Below are positions 38,179 through 46,959 of a DNA stretch of 64,000 nt, one piece after another. A program made the translations under genes and the position numbers. The notes under the pieces are model-generated. The model did no database searches, was not told where the DNA came from, and worked only from the letters and a program-made list of their open reading frames with translations. This DNA is from Rouxiella sp. S1S-2 (GTDB lineage Bacteria; Pseudomonadota; Gammaproteobacteria; Enterobacterales; Enterobacteriaceae), in NCBI RefSeq assembly GCF_009208105.1, contig NZ_WFKL01000001.1, forward strand, positions 2,108,001 through 2,172,000, written 5' to 3'. Position 1 is the first letter of the stretch; each line of letters begins with the position of its first letter.

Positions 38179-38228
38179 GCTTTCTTCTTCCATACTGTTT
38201 GAATGGTTATTTCTCCTTTTGGAGCAGT

Positions 38229-39317
38229 ATGTTTACTCATCGACTCGTTTTTCCTGCCAGCGTGCTGCGCGGCCGCGGCGCTATCCACCATCTTGGTGCC
38301 GTATGTGGCCGCCTCGGGCAGCGTGCGTTATTGGTGGGGGGAGCACGCGGCATTGCCAGCGTCGAGGAGAAAGTGGCCGATCAGCTAGACCAGCAAATGG
38401 TCAGCTATCTAGGTCATGACACCCTGAGCGGCACGTGCTGTGAAGAGGAAATTAAACAGCTGGCCGACAGGCTTAAACGTCAGGGCGTCGAAGTCGTGAT
38501 TGCCACCGGCGGCGGCAGGGCGCTTGATACGGCAAAAGCCGCTGGCGTGTTGTGCAATATTCCGCTTGTCACCTTACCCAGCATTGCCGGAACCTGTTCT
38601 GCGATCACTCCCTTGGCTTTTCGCTATCATCAAAACGGCCAGTTTCGCGATATGTTCCCTTTGGCCTACGGGCCTGCCGCCGTGGTGATTGACGCCGATT
38701 TGCTGGCGACTTCGCCGCTGCATTGGTTGTCTGCAGGACTCGGCGATACCCTCGCCAAGTGGTATGAGTATCGAGCCATTAGTGATATGAATACGCTATC
38801 GGGACTTTCAGGCGTTGCGCGCACCAACAGCGAACTCTGTTTCACGCTGATAAAACACTACGCCGCCGATGCCTGTCAGGCTATCCGACAGGGGCAAGCC
38901 AACCTTGCTCTGGAGCAGGTGCTCGATGCTATTTTTCTTTACGCCGGTCTCACGTCAATAATGAGCAACGGCGCGCACACTGGGGCGGCTCACGCGCTGT
39001 ACGACGGATTTACCGCCTGTGATAAAACGCGCCACGTCGCCCACGGACTGCTGGTGGGATTCGGTAATCTCTGTTTATTGGCGCTGGAAAACCGCAGTGA
39101 TGAAGAACTGCTGGCAGCACTGTCTCTCGCACGCGCCAGCGCTATTCCGGTACATCTAAACGAAATTAATTCAGATCTTAACGATGCGGATATTAATCTC
39201 ATCATCGAAAGAAGTTTACGTGCGCCCGATATGGCGAATATGCCGACAGAAATCACCCAGCAACAGATGCAGGAAGCGATTCAGCGTGTTCAACGACTCA
39301 GTTATGTAAAAACATAA
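38229..39317 (+). CDS. Iron-type alcohol dehydrogenase, glycerol-dehydrogenase/HcxA-like
   Basis: A 362-residue member of the iron-containing (group III) alcohol dehydrogenases. The start at ATG 38229 is supported by TGGAG 5 bases upstream; the open frame extends to TTG 38199. The NAD-binding GGGRALDTAK lies at 94-103. Metal ligands expected in the family are seen as Asp173 (GLGDTLAKW), His255 (GAAHALYDGF) and His272 (HVAHGLLVGFG). Close families are glycerol dehydrogenase GldA and hydroxycarboxylate dehydrogenase HcxA (YbdH). The substrate cannot be settled by eye. It stands alone after the narK terminator, where narG would be in E. coli. Confidence 0.85.
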   Translation: MFTHRLVFPASVLRGRGAIHHLGAVCGRLGQRALLVGGARGIASVEEKVADQLDQQMVSYLGHDTLSGTCCEEEIKQLADRLKRQGVEVVIATGGGRALDTAKAAGVLCNIPLVTLPSIAGTCSAITPLAFRYHQNGQFRDMFPLAYGPAAVVIDADLLATSPLHWLSAGLGDTLAKWYEYRAISDMNTLSGLSGVARTNSELCFTLIKHYAADACQAIRQGQANLALEQVLDAIFLYAGLTSIMSNGAHTGAAHALYDGFTACDKTRHVAHGLLVGFGNLCLLALENRSDEELLAALSLARASAIPVHLNEINSDLNDADINLIIERSLRAPDMANMPTEITQQQMQEAIQRVQRLSYVKT

Positions 39318-39432
39318 TCCCCGGTCTTTTCTTCCCTTCAGAATGCTCGTTTTGTGATATTTATTAATGATCAATATCAATGTTGAACCTATTGGTACGG
39401 CGTACTCTTTTTTCATTTTTATGGAGAAATTT

Positions 39433-39909
39433 ATGCCGAATATCATGGACGTAACACTGGGAGTGCCTAGCTGTTTTTACAGCAAAGCAGCATTAAACAA
39501 CACGACTGCAATTTCAGTGGCGTCAGAGGCAATCGTAGATATTAACAACAATAATTTAGAGATGAAGACATTTAGCTTTCCGCCTCCCGCTTCTGAAAAC
39601 ATCACCTCGACAATGGGTGAAATTCGCGCCAGCAACCAACAGCAGGGGATAAAGGATGCGGTCCTTACGATAGAAGATGAATCAAAGATAGAGCAGGTAC
39701 CCCAGGCTCCATCAAGAGTCGCATTGTCTAAAGTGCTGCTCGTCGGCACTATTGGCGCACTGGCGCTGACCGGTGGCGTCGCGGGCTGGTTTAGACTTGA
39801 CTTGGGGCTTGGCCGAGGTTATTCGGGGAGTCGTGAAGCGCACATGAGACATGCGTTAGAAATGGCCAGAAATCCTAATAATATGAATATGTTTCATAAT
39901 GATCACTAA
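39433..39909 (+). CDS. Orphan single-helix membrane protein
   Basis: A 158-residue protein I do not recognise. The ATG at 39433 follows GGAG by 6 bases; earlier in-frame starts at 39367 and 39421 lack good ribosome sites. It has a low-complexity Asn/Ser/Glu-rich first hundred residues, then one hydrophobic segment (VLLVGTIGALALTGGVAGWF, about 100-119), then a Gly/Arg-rich basic tail ending HNDH. The 5' half is AT-rich compared with neighbours. The gene is not part of an operon; the following gene is convergent. Possibly an envelope or secreted accessory protein; no function is claimed. Confidence 0.5.
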   Translation: MPNIMDVTLGVPSCFYSKAALNNTTAISVASEAIVDINNNNLEMKTFSFPPPASENITSTMGEIRASNQQQGIKDAVLTIEDESKIEQVPQAPSRVALSKVLLVGTIGALALTGGVAGWFRLDLGLGRGYSGSREAHMRHALEMARNPNNMNMFHNDH

Positions 39910-40031
39910 CGGATAAAAACTTTGCCCGTTATATTCCAATTATTTAACAGTTTTTTAAGCAGGTTGATAACCGACATGTCTGAAAAGATTTTTGCCGCCA
40001 ATCCCTGGCGCGCAAGGCGTTGTGGTTAACG

Positions 40032-40406
40032 CTACAGCGTATGGATATCAATGCCGTCGCCAATGCTGCTATTTTGGTAGTAAGCGCGCGGAACTTCGAC
40101 CTGATACTGCTGGTCACCATAGGCCACTTCCAAAATGTATTTTTCGTTTTCATAAGACTCGATCGGAATAAACCCGAAAAAGCCCTCTGCAACGCTGATG
40201 GTGCGCGAAGAGGGCACCGCATAGCGATGAACAATTTTGGCTCTGAGTGGCTCTTGCTTGCCGGTGATGTGGTTCCATACCAGATTGACAGGTTGCGACA
40301 GAGTGCTGAGCACGCCTGAGGCCAGCGAGTTCAGATCGCTTAAATTGGTCTTCAACGCGGAGGTTGAGTACCAGGCAGAGCGATCGTCAGGCTTACGTGT
40401 TGTCAT
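40032..40406 (-). CDS. Small protein of unknown function
   Basis: A 124-residue protein with normal codon use for the region. The N-terminal 50 residues are polar and helical (SALKTNLSDLNSLASGVLST), and the rest looks like beta strands (KIVHRYAVPSSRTISVAEGFFGFIPIE, here shown only as a conserved-looking stretch start and end). No signal peptide, no membrane helix and no known motif are seen. It starts after GAGGTAACAATT. No family recognised. It is convergent with the orphan membrane protein and followed on its 5' side by fhuF in the same direction. Confidence 0.5.
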   Translation of the reverse strand: MTTRKPDDRSAWYSTSALKTNLSDLNSLASGVLSTLSQPVNLVWNHITGKQEPLRAKIVHRYAVPSSRTISVAEGFFGFIPIESYENEKYILEVAYGDQQYQVEVPRAYYQNSSIGDGIDIHTL

Positions 40407-40543
40407 AATTGTTACCTCGTGACAGTCTCGTTGGTCTATATATAACCTAATTACTATATTTTTCTGTCGCTAAGATCCAATCATTTTTTCAACTAAGTTA
40501 AGCCAAACAGAAGGTATCGGGCGATAAATTGCCTGCTAATCGC

Positions 40544-41299
40544 TTATGCAGTGGGGATTCGGCGGCGTTTTTCGGCTAGCAGCAGCGGGCAGGACGGGCA
40601 CATGGCAATGTCCGGCAATTCGTGGCGCAGGCAGCACTGGCGGCGAAAAAGTGGGCTTTCAGGGTCGTGCGGATTTTCTGGGCGCAGTGGCTGAAACAGC
40701 GGATTTTTTCTTCCTGCCGAAAGTTCTCTTGCATCCAGTAACGCTTTGCCTTCGCTAATATCGGCCTTAACCAACTCAGCCTGCTGTATTCCCCAGCCCA
40801 CGCGAACCGCCGCATTACCCCAGTAAATGCTGGGCTTTAGCCCCGAGAGGTCAGCCATCGCCTGACAAACGGGACGCAGGTGTTGTTCAATCATCTCTTC
40901 GAAACGCAGCAGTGGCGCCTCAACGCTCGGGGTAAACGCTGTTCCTTCACCCCGCAGATAAATCTGCGAGGGCAGGCCTTCCTGCTGCAGACTTAAAAAC
41001 AGCTGCTCGGGACGGATAGGCAGTTGCCAGTTGTGGCTTAACGAAACGATCACCCAGGTTGGCAGCAAGTAGGCAAAATACCACTGCGACCACATTGAAA
41101 TACGCGCACGGCGTTTGTCCGTGTGGCCCGCATCTTCGGCGTGAAATGTTAAATAGCGCTCAAGCAAACTGGCACAGCCCTGCTCGGTCGTCAGCAGGCT
41201 TAAGGGAAGGGCATCCGTTACGTCGGGAGACATAAACTTCAGCTGATCCGCAACCCAAGGCAGCGGGCCGCCACGAAAGCTATCGAAAAGTGTCTGCAT
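40544..41299 (-). CDS. fhuF: FhuF-like siderophore-iron reductase
   Basis: A 251-residue cytoplasmic protein of the FhuF family, which reduces ferric iron in hydroxamate siderophores such as ferrichrome and ferrioxamine to release it. The C-terminal [2Fe-2S] site is clear: Cys222 and Cys223 (RRQCCLRHELP) followed by Cys234 and Cys237 (AMCPSC), the unusual CC-x10-C-x2-C arrangement of the family. Length is close to E. coli FhuF (262). A Fur-like AT-rich sequence lies about 75 bases upstream of the start. No siderophore receptor is adjacent. Confidence 0.9.
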   Translation of the reverse strand: MQTLFDSFRGGPLPWVADQLKFMSPDVTDALPLSLLTTEQGCASLLERYLTFHAEDAGHTDKRRARISMWSQWYFAYLLPTWVIVSLSHNWQLPIRPEQLFLSLQQEGLPSQIYLRGEGTAFTPSVEAPLLRFEEMIEQHLRPVCQAMADLSGLKPSIYWGNAAVRVGWGIQQAELVKADISEGKALLDARELSAGRKNPLFQPLRPENPHDPESPLFRRQCCLRHELPDIAMCPSCPLLLAEKRRRIPTA

Positions 41300-41374
41300 A
41301 GTCAGGTTTAATAAAATCAGCCAATACGTTAAAGATAAATCATAGATACCGAAGAGTATCTAAATCCCAACAGA

Positions 41375-41393
41375 AATAATAATGATTTCTATT
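41375..41393. promoter_or_regulatory. Possible Fur site upstream of fhuF
   Basis: AATAATAATGATTTCTATT matches 12 of 19 positions of the classical Fur box. The match is modest in an AT-rich context, and it is listed because fhuF is Fur-controlled in E. coli and the position before the start is suitable. Confidence 0.3.
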
Positions 41394-41438
41394 TGTATTG
41401 GCATTGGTGGCTATTTTGCGCTTAATAATCGTGCAAGA

Positions 41439-42344
41439 CTAAAGCAGGTTCGCCTGCTGCAAGATGTGCCTTACCTGCGACTTTTTGTCATCGCTTAACG
41501 GCTGGGCAGGGCGTAAAGCGTTTACCTGCACCTCAACGCCAACCAGACTGATGGCATATTTTATGACGTTATAAAACGGCACGTCTACTGCGTACAGCGG
41601 CGGTAACCACGAAAGGCGCTGCTGCCATTCCACTGCTTTACTGAAATCTTTGTCACACCAGGCCTGATAGATGCCGCAGGTAATTTGCGGTGCAAAATTG
41701 GCGCTGGCAGGAATAGCTCCCGCACCGCCCAGAATCAGCGTACCAAAGAGGTATTCGTCATAGCCGGCGAATACTGCAAAATCCGCTCTCACCGGTAACA
41801 CTGCCTGAATCGTCTCGCGGAGGTGATTAAGGCTGTCGACAGTGTCTTTGAGTCCTACGATGTTGTGATAATTTTCCGCCAACTTTTTGATAACCGCCAC
41901 CGGGATAGACTGCCCTGTGAGCGCGGGGAAGTTATAAATCATTATCGGCAGGTCGAGGTTTTCGGCCAAATAGCTGTAGTGCAGATAAATGTTTTCATCC
42001 GACAGCGGGTTGTAATAGGGATTGACCACCACCACGCCGTCGGCACCGGCATTTTTGGCATGCTGGGCAAAGGCAAGCGTTGCCTCAGTGCCTGGATGCG
42101 CCGCGCCTATCAATACTGGTACGCGTTTGTTGACGTACGCGGTGCAAAACGTGGCAACTTCATGGCGTAGTGCCTCGGACATATGCGCAAATTCACCGGC
42201 GCTGCCCAGAAAAAATAGCCCATTGACGCCGCCAGCGATTGTGAAATCAATCAGGCGTTTCATCGCTTCTTTGTCGAGCCGTTCGTTGTGGTCAAAAAGG
42301 GTAGGAACCGGAGGGATCACGCCGTAAAATAGGGAAGCGGTCAT
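41439..42344 (-). CDS. DapA/NAL-family aldolase or hydratase
   Basis: A 301-residue class I lyase of the dihydrodipicolinate synthase/N-acetylneuraminate lyase family. The Schiff-base Lys166 is in NIVGLKDTVDS and the catalytic Tyr137 in MIYNFP; the pyruvate-binding loop is FFLGSAGEF (45-52). Members condense or cleave pyruvate-containing compounds or dehydrate sugar acids. Essential dapA normally sits elsewhere, so this is likely a catabolic paralog. GGAGAAAA precedes the ATG. It follows the gamma-glutamyltransferase gene in the same direction but with a hairpin between, so co-transcription is doubtful. Substrate unknown. Confidence 0.85.
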   Translation of the reverse strand: MTASLFYGVIPPVPTLFDHNERLDKEAMKRLIDFTIAGGVNGLFFLGSAGEFAHMSEALRHEVATFCTAYVNKRVPVLIGAAHPGTEATLAFAQHAKNAGADGVVVVNPYYNPLSDENIYLHYSYLAENLDLPIMIYNFPALTGQSIPVAVIKKLAENYHNIVGLKDTVDSLNHLRETIQAVLPVRADFAVFAGYDEYLFGTLILGGAGAIPASANFAPQITCGIYQAWCDKDFSKAVEWQQRLSWLPPLYAVDVPFYNVIKYAISLVGVEVQVNALRPAQPLSDDKKSQVRHILQQANLL

Positions 42345-42374
42345 TATTTTTCTCCATGCTTATTAATAAAAAAA

Positions 42375-42405
42375 GAAACATCCTTCATTTATAGAACGAT
42401 GTTTC
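42375..42405 (-). terminator. Terminator after the gamma-glutamyltransferase gene
   Basis: GAAACATC, a 15-base loop and GATGTTTC form a perfect 8-bp stem. On the minus strand it is followed by a run of seven T residues. The plus strand also has a T-run, so it may work both ways. Confidence 0.7.
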
Positions 42406-42479
42406 ATTTTTATATATAGCGTGGGGGAAATTACAGCGCCTTAAGCGGGAAAGTTGAAGCGCTGTCACATCTTGAGGAT

Positions 42480-44084
42480 TTACATCACCAGCGCCTGCCC
42501 GTCTTTACGCGACTCGCTGGCGGCCAGATAATGCCCCTCGGGGTGACGAACGATCACCTGTGCGCCGCCAAAGCTGTGGCCCTGCAGCGGGTCTTCAACC
42601 TGCAGGTCGTGGCCCATTGCTCGCAGCGCTGCCAGTGTGTTGGTATCCAGCGTCGATTCAATGGCGACCTTACGGCCTTCAATCACCCGCCAGCGCGGAG
42701 CATCGATAGCCGCCTGCGGATTTTGCCCATAAAGCATAATGCGAATCGCCAACTGCAAATGTCCCTGAGCCTGCATTGGGCCGCCCATCAGCCCAAATGA
42801 CATCAGCGGCTTGCCATCGCCGTCGGTGGCAAAAGCTGGAATAATGGTGGTAAACGGGCGCTTGTTAGGCGCGACGCAGTTGGCATGCGCCGGGTTGAGC
42901 ACAAAGCCGCAGCCGCGGTTCTGCATGCTAATACCGGTGCCGGGCACCACAATGCCAGACCCAAAGCCCATGTAGTTAGACTGAATAAACGACACCATCA
43001 TGCCGCTGGCATCGGCGGTGGTGAGATATACCGTGCCGCCGGGCTTCGGTGAACCGTACGTGACATCGCTGGCACGCAGGGGATCAATCAGGCTGGCCCG
43101 CTGTTGCAAATATTCGTCGCTGAGCAGGTGCTCGGGGCTGAAATGCATGTGATCAACGTCGGCAATGTGCTGGTCGAGGTCGGCGAGAGCCAGTTTCATC
43201 GCCTCAATCGACAGGTGCAGCGTCTGTACCGAGTCGACCGGCTGAGAGCCGAAATCCAGTTTTTCTAATATACCCAACGCAATCAGTGTGGCGATACCCT
43301 GTCCGTTAGGCGGCAGTTCGTGCACGGTGCCCCCGGCGAAGGATTGGGTCATAGTCTCCACCCAGTCAACTTTATGATTTGCCAGATCGTCGAGGGTCAT
43401 AGCACCGCCAAATTCGCGGCAGTGGGCAATGATTTTTTCTGCCAGCTCGCCACGATAAAAAGCCTCACCTTTGGTTTTGGCAATCAGCTCCAGCGTGTCG
43501 GCCAGCGCTGGATTACGGAAGATTTCGCCAATTTCGGGCGCTGCGCCATTGGGGATAAAACATTCGCTAAAGCCGGGTTGGTCGGCAAGCTTTTTGGCCG
43601 CTATTTTCCACAGGCGGTCGATCAGCGGTGAAACCGGGAAACCGTGACGCGCGTAGTCGATAGCCGGTTGAGCCAGCGTAGTCAGCGGCAGCGTGCCGAA
43701 TTTTTTCGCCAGCTCGACCCAGGCCGACACGGCGCCGGGGACGCTAACCGAGTTCCAACCGTATGTCGGCACGGCGTCTTGGTCGGCGAAATATTCGGCA
43801 GTCCAGGCAGCGGGTGAGCGGCCAGAGGCATTCAGGGCGTGCATCTCCTTGCCGTCCCAAACGATAGCAAACGCATCACTGCCCACGCCGCAGCCGCTCG
43901 GTTCAACCACGGTCAGCGCCATCGCAGTGGCCACGGCGGCATCCACGGCGTTACCGCCGAGCATCAGCATGCGCATTCCTGCCTGAGCGGCCAGAGGCTG
44001 AGAGGCAGATACAGCATTGGCACCCATCATGCTTGGGCGCAGAGTAGGGTAAGCGACATTAAAATCGTAAGACTGAGACATCAT
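42480..44084 (-). CDS. Gamma-glutamyltransferase-family protein
   Basis: A 534-residue Ntn-hydrolase precursor. The self-cleavage nucleophile is expected at Thr355 of LTTADASGMM, and the new small subunit would begin there. GGNAVDAAVATAMALTVVEP near the N-terminus and GFGSGIVVPGTG after the nucleophile are family marks. It lacks an evident signal peptide, unlike the periplasmic Ggt of E. coli, so it resembles the cytoplasmic YwrD-type branch. It would hydrolyse or transfer gamma-glutamyl groups, for example from glutathione conjugates. AGGAGTC precedes ATGATG. Confidence 0.88.
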   Translation of the reverse strand: MMSQSYDFNVAYPTLRPSMMGANAVSASQPLAAQAGMRMLMLGGNAVDAAVATAMALTVVEPSGCGVGSDAFAIVWDGKEMHALNASGRSPAAWTAEYFADQDAVPTYGWNSVSVPGAVSAWVELAKKFGTLPLTTLAQPAIDYARHGFPVSPLIDRLWKIAAKKLADQPGFSECFIPNGAAPEIGEIFRNPALADTLELIAKTKGEAFYRGELAEKIIAHCREFGGAMTLDDLANHKVDWVETMTQSFAGGTVHELPPNGQGIATLIALGILEKLDFGSQPVDSVQTLHLSIEAMKLALADLDQHIADVDHMHFSPEHLLSDEYLQQRASLIDPLRASDVTYGSPKPGGTVYLTTADASGMMVSFIQSNYMGFGSGIVVPGTGISMQNRGCGFVLNPAHANCVAPNKRPFTTIIPAFATDGDGKPLMSFGLMGGPMQAQGHLQLAIRIMLYGQNPQAAIDAPRWRVIEGRKVAIESTLDTNTLAALRAMGHDLQVEDPLQGHSFGGAQVIVRHPEGHYLAASESRKDGQALVM

Positions 44085-44426
44085 GACTCCTGCAAAAGAG
44101 AACCTGTTTTATTGTGATATTCACGGCAAGGCGACGCAGCACGGCATCCACGGAGCAAGAATTGCTAGCAGATCAAACGCTATCACAATCTGTACAGCTA
44201 TCACCGCGCTTTTGTTCGACAAAAATTTGCTAAGGGTCTAATCCAAGAGCAGCAACAGATTAAATAATGAACCGATGATGACGGAGATAAATGTCGAAAC
44301 GTACCTGGCTACTCGCCAGAACATGCACCTTGCCGGTACGTCTTGTGATCGATGGCCGTGTTGTATAAATTAAATTTAAGAATCGGCACGTTGCCCGATA
44401 ATGACTCATAAAAGAATGAGATGCAG
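44085..44426. other. Intergenic region without recognised gene
   Basis: This gap contains the promoter region of the minus-strand gamma-glutamyltransferase gene and sequence ahead of the reductase remnant. Open frames here are short, overlap the remnant in the opposite sense and have no recognisable product. Confidence 0.4.
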
Positions 44427-44575
44427 ATGAGAACGTTGAAGTTAGGTCATTCAGGTTTAGAGGTGTCAGCCGTCTTGATGATGCCGCCGCCGCAAGCAGT
44501 CTGGTTCTGACCGCAGAAGAAATACACACCCTTGAAGCGCCCTATATTCCGCACAATGTTGCTGAGCACGATTAG
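44427..44575 (+). pseudogene. Remnant of an aldo/keto reductase gene
   Basis: Two ends of one gene survive without the middle. The start encodes MRTLKLGHSGLEVSA, a typical aldo/keto reductase N-terminus preceded by an AGATG-rich leader. After about 50 bases, in another frame, the sequence reads LTAEEIHTLEAPYIPHNVAEHD and then stops, a typical C-terminus of the YajO/YeaE-like group. A complete gene would encode about 320-330 residues, so nearly 90 percent has been deleted. It abuts the kinase gene stop on the other strand. Confidence 0.75.
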
Positions 44576-44576
44576 C

Positions 44577-46082
44577 TTAGGTTCGGTCAGCGTTTTCTTC
44601 TGCCTGCCAAATGTCGCTCATTACCGTCTCGAGTTTTTTAAATAGCCGATAGCGCGGTTCGTGAAACGCCAACAGTTCGGCTCTGGGCAGAAGCGGCTGC
44701 GGGCTGACGGTGACGACCTGTGCCACGCCTGTCGACAAATTCGACCAAATCCCCACGCCCACCCCAGCACAAATTGCGGCGCCTAGGGCACCGGTCTCTT
44801 TGCAGCGGGTTACGCGTATTGGAATGCCCAGTACGTCGGCAAACATCTGCGGCCAGATGCTGCTGCGCGCTGCGCCGCCGGAGAGTGTCGCCTGTTCAAA
44901 CGCTATGCCCGCCGCGCGCAGCCTGTCGATGTGCGCGCGATGGGCAAAGATGACCCCTTCAAACAACGCATAGAGCATATCAGCGCGGGTGTGCCATCCG
45001 CCGAGACCATAGAAACCGGCCTTGGCAGGCCCTGCTTTGCGACTCGAGTAAAGATAAGGGTGATAGATAGGTAACTGATTATTGGGTGTTACGCTGGCGA
45101 CAATGTCACTGCTGCGCGTGGCACCCTGTCCCGCTCGACCGTCGTCAAACTCGCGCAGGAACCAGTCAAGATTGGCCGCCGAGGTGGCGCTGGCTTCAAT
45201 TGCCATATAGCGGTCGCATTCAATGACCGAATTCATAAAGACTGGCCGTAAATAGTCCGGTTTATCAACCACCACCTGATTAATGCTCCAGGTTCCCGCG
45301 ACAATGGAGGCCTCGCCGGTGTTGACTACGCCAGAACCGACCGCGCTGGCAACGACGTCGAAAATGCCGGCAACTATCGGTGTTCCCACGGTCAGGCCGG
45401 TCAGCGCGGCGGCTTTTTGGGTCACCGTACCGACCACTTCACAGGATTCATGCAGCGGCGGCAGTAAAGGCAGGGCGTCGGCGATGTCATACAACGCCAT
45501 CAGCTCGGAGTCATAATTTCTATGGGCGTAATAAAGCAGGCCAGCTCCGGCGGCGTCCGAATAGTCGCCAGAGATTTCACCGCTGAGAAAATGGACGATA
45601 ACGTCTTTGGCAAACAGCACGTGTCCCAATTGGTGATAAAGGTCGAACCGGTGGCGTTTGAGCCAGCTTAAGAGGATTGGCGTGGCAGCGGGCCAGGGTT
45701 TTTGCAAGGAGCGCTGATAGATAGCATGGTCGCTGCCGTCAGTTTCCAGCTCGTGCACGCGGGCAGCGGCGCGATGATCGATAGACTGGATCCCCAGCAG
45801 CGGCCGACGCTGTTTGTCGAGCGCATAAAGTCCGTTACCGTGACCGGCGGCACCGACCGCAATCACCTGCAAGTTATGCTGCGCTGCCTGAGCGAGACAG
45901 TCGCGGATAGCGCGCGTTACGCCGTGGTAAATATCCTCAAGCGGCCGCTCGGCGAAACCCGGCTGCGGCTGGTGGGTTTCGCCTGCACATTCCGCGACAG
46001 ACAGCACTCTGCCCTGCAGGTCAAACAGCACCGCTTTAATCATGGTATTACCCGCGTCGATCCCCAACAGGCATTGACTCAT
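44577..46082 (-). CDS. FGGY-family carbohydrate/polyol kinase
   Basis: A 501-residue kinase, started at ATG 46082, which GGAG precedes by 8 bases. The frame opens 6 codons earlier. The N-terminal phosphate loop is LLGIDAGNTMIKAVLFDL and the second ATPase-fold half includes GGAARSSIWPQMFADV and GALGAAICAGVG. By eye it is similar to L-xylulose kinase LyxK of E. coli. It would phosphorylate a pentulose or polyol. It is the last gene of a three-gene operon with an LsrF-like aldolase and a GlpD-like oxidase. The remnant of an aldo/keto reductase touches its 3' end. Erythritol or another tetritol or pentitol are alternatives. Confidence 0.85.
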   Translation of the reverse strand: MSQCLLGIDAGNTMIKAVLFDLQGRVLSVAECAGETHQPQPGFAERPLEDIYHGVTRAIRDCLAQAAQHNLQVIAVGAAGHGNGLYALDKQRRPLLGIQSIDHRAAARVHELETDGSDHAIYQRSLQKPWPAATPILLSWLKRHRFDLYHQLGHVLFAKDVIVHFLSGEISGDYSDAAGAGLLYYAHRNYDSELMALYDIADALPLLPPLHESCEVVGTVTQKAAALTGLTVGTPIVAGIFDVVASAVGSGVVNTGEASIVAGTWSINQVVVDKPDYLRPVFMNSVIECDRYMAIEASATSAANLDWFLREFDDGRAGQGATRSSDIVASVTPNNQLPIYHPYLYSSRKAGPAKAGFYGLGGWHTRADMLYALFEGVIFAHRAHIDRLRAAGIAFEQATLSGGAARSSIWPQMFADVLGIPIRVTRCKETGALGAAICAGVGVGIWSNLSTGVAQVVTVSPQPLLPRAELLAFHEPRYRLFKKLETVMSDIWQAEENADRT

Positions 46083-46119
46083 AGCGTGACTCCACGACAA
46101 TAACGAGGGGGAAATTTCA

Positions 46120-46959
46120 TCAGTAGCGCTGATAAATTTCCAGCGCGTCGGCGCCGCTCGCGCCCTGATGAATGATAGCCATCAGCGCCTTGACCACCTG
46201 TGAAGGATTGCTGTGCTGATACACGTTGCGGCCATAGACCATGCCCGACGCGCCCTGCGCCATGAGCGCGGCGGTTTTGTCCAGCACGGCAGAAAGTTCC
46301 CCTTTGCCGCCGCCGCGCACCAGCGTTGGGCAGCGTGCCGCCTCGACCACGAGATGAAAATCTTCGACGTTTTCGGTCGGGTCGGCCTTGATAATGTCGG
46401 CCCCTAATTCGCGCGCCAGTCTCACTAATGGCACAATTCTGCTGACGTCGCCGAGCGATCCATAGGCGGCACCCTGGCCGGCGGGGGCCATGACCAAGGG
46501 TTCAACCATCAGCGGCATGGCGTATTTTTCACAGGCGTGGCGCAGGCGACCAATGTTTTCGACACACTGGCGGAAAATGCCGGGTTCGTCGGGGATCATG
46601 TACAGGTTCACGACCACGGCGGCGGCATCCATTTGTAGGGCGGCGAGAATAGGCGCATCGGGATTGTGCAATACTGCCCACATTTCGCGGTGGCGCGCGG
46701 CGTTATAGGCATTACCTACGTCTGTGCGCATAACCAGTGCCGGTTTTTTCTGTGCCGCATACTGCAATAAATCTGCTTGCCCGTAGTTGACCTGAATGGC
46801 ATCCGGCTGTGCGGCAATCAGGCTGGTCATCACGCTGCTGATGTCCTCCAACCCAATCAGAAAGTCTGGCTCGTTGGCAATGCCGTGGTCGATAGCGACA
46901 TCCAGACACTTTCCGTTAGTAAATAAACGGTTAAGTCTGACCTTATTCGTTGCTGACAT
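46120..46959 (-). CDS. Class I aldolase, DeoC/LsrF/FbaB family
   Basis: A 279-residue TIM-barrel aldolase. The start at 46959 (MSATNKVRLNRLF) follows GAGGG by 8 bases and overlaps the end of the upstream gene by 17 bases. Schiff-base Lys191 is in GADIIKADPTE and the early acid-base Asp in VAIDHGI (about 24). Members include LsrF thiolase and class I fructose-bisphosphate aldolase. In this setting it could cleave the ketose phosphate produced by the GlpD-like enzyme. Downstream is the FGGY kinase, 37 bases away. Confidence 0.82.
   Translation of the reverse strand: MSATNKVRLNRLFTNGKCLDVAIDHGIANEPDFLIGLEDISSVMTSLIAAQPDAIQVNYGQADLLQYAAQKKPALVMRTDVGNAYNAARHREMWAVLHNPDAPILAALQMDAAAVVVNLYMIPDEPGIFRQCVENIGRLRHACEKYAMPLMVEPLVMAPAGQGAAYGSLGDVSRIVPLVRLARELGADIIKADPTENVEDFHLVVEAARCPTLVRGGGKGELSAVLDKTAALMAQGASGMVYGRNVYQHSNPSQVVKALMAIIHQGASGADALEIYQRY

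Noticed and set aside
44260..44529. 89-codon minus-strand frame
   Set aside because: It overlaps the aldo/keto reductase remnant in the opposite sense and its product resembles no family.
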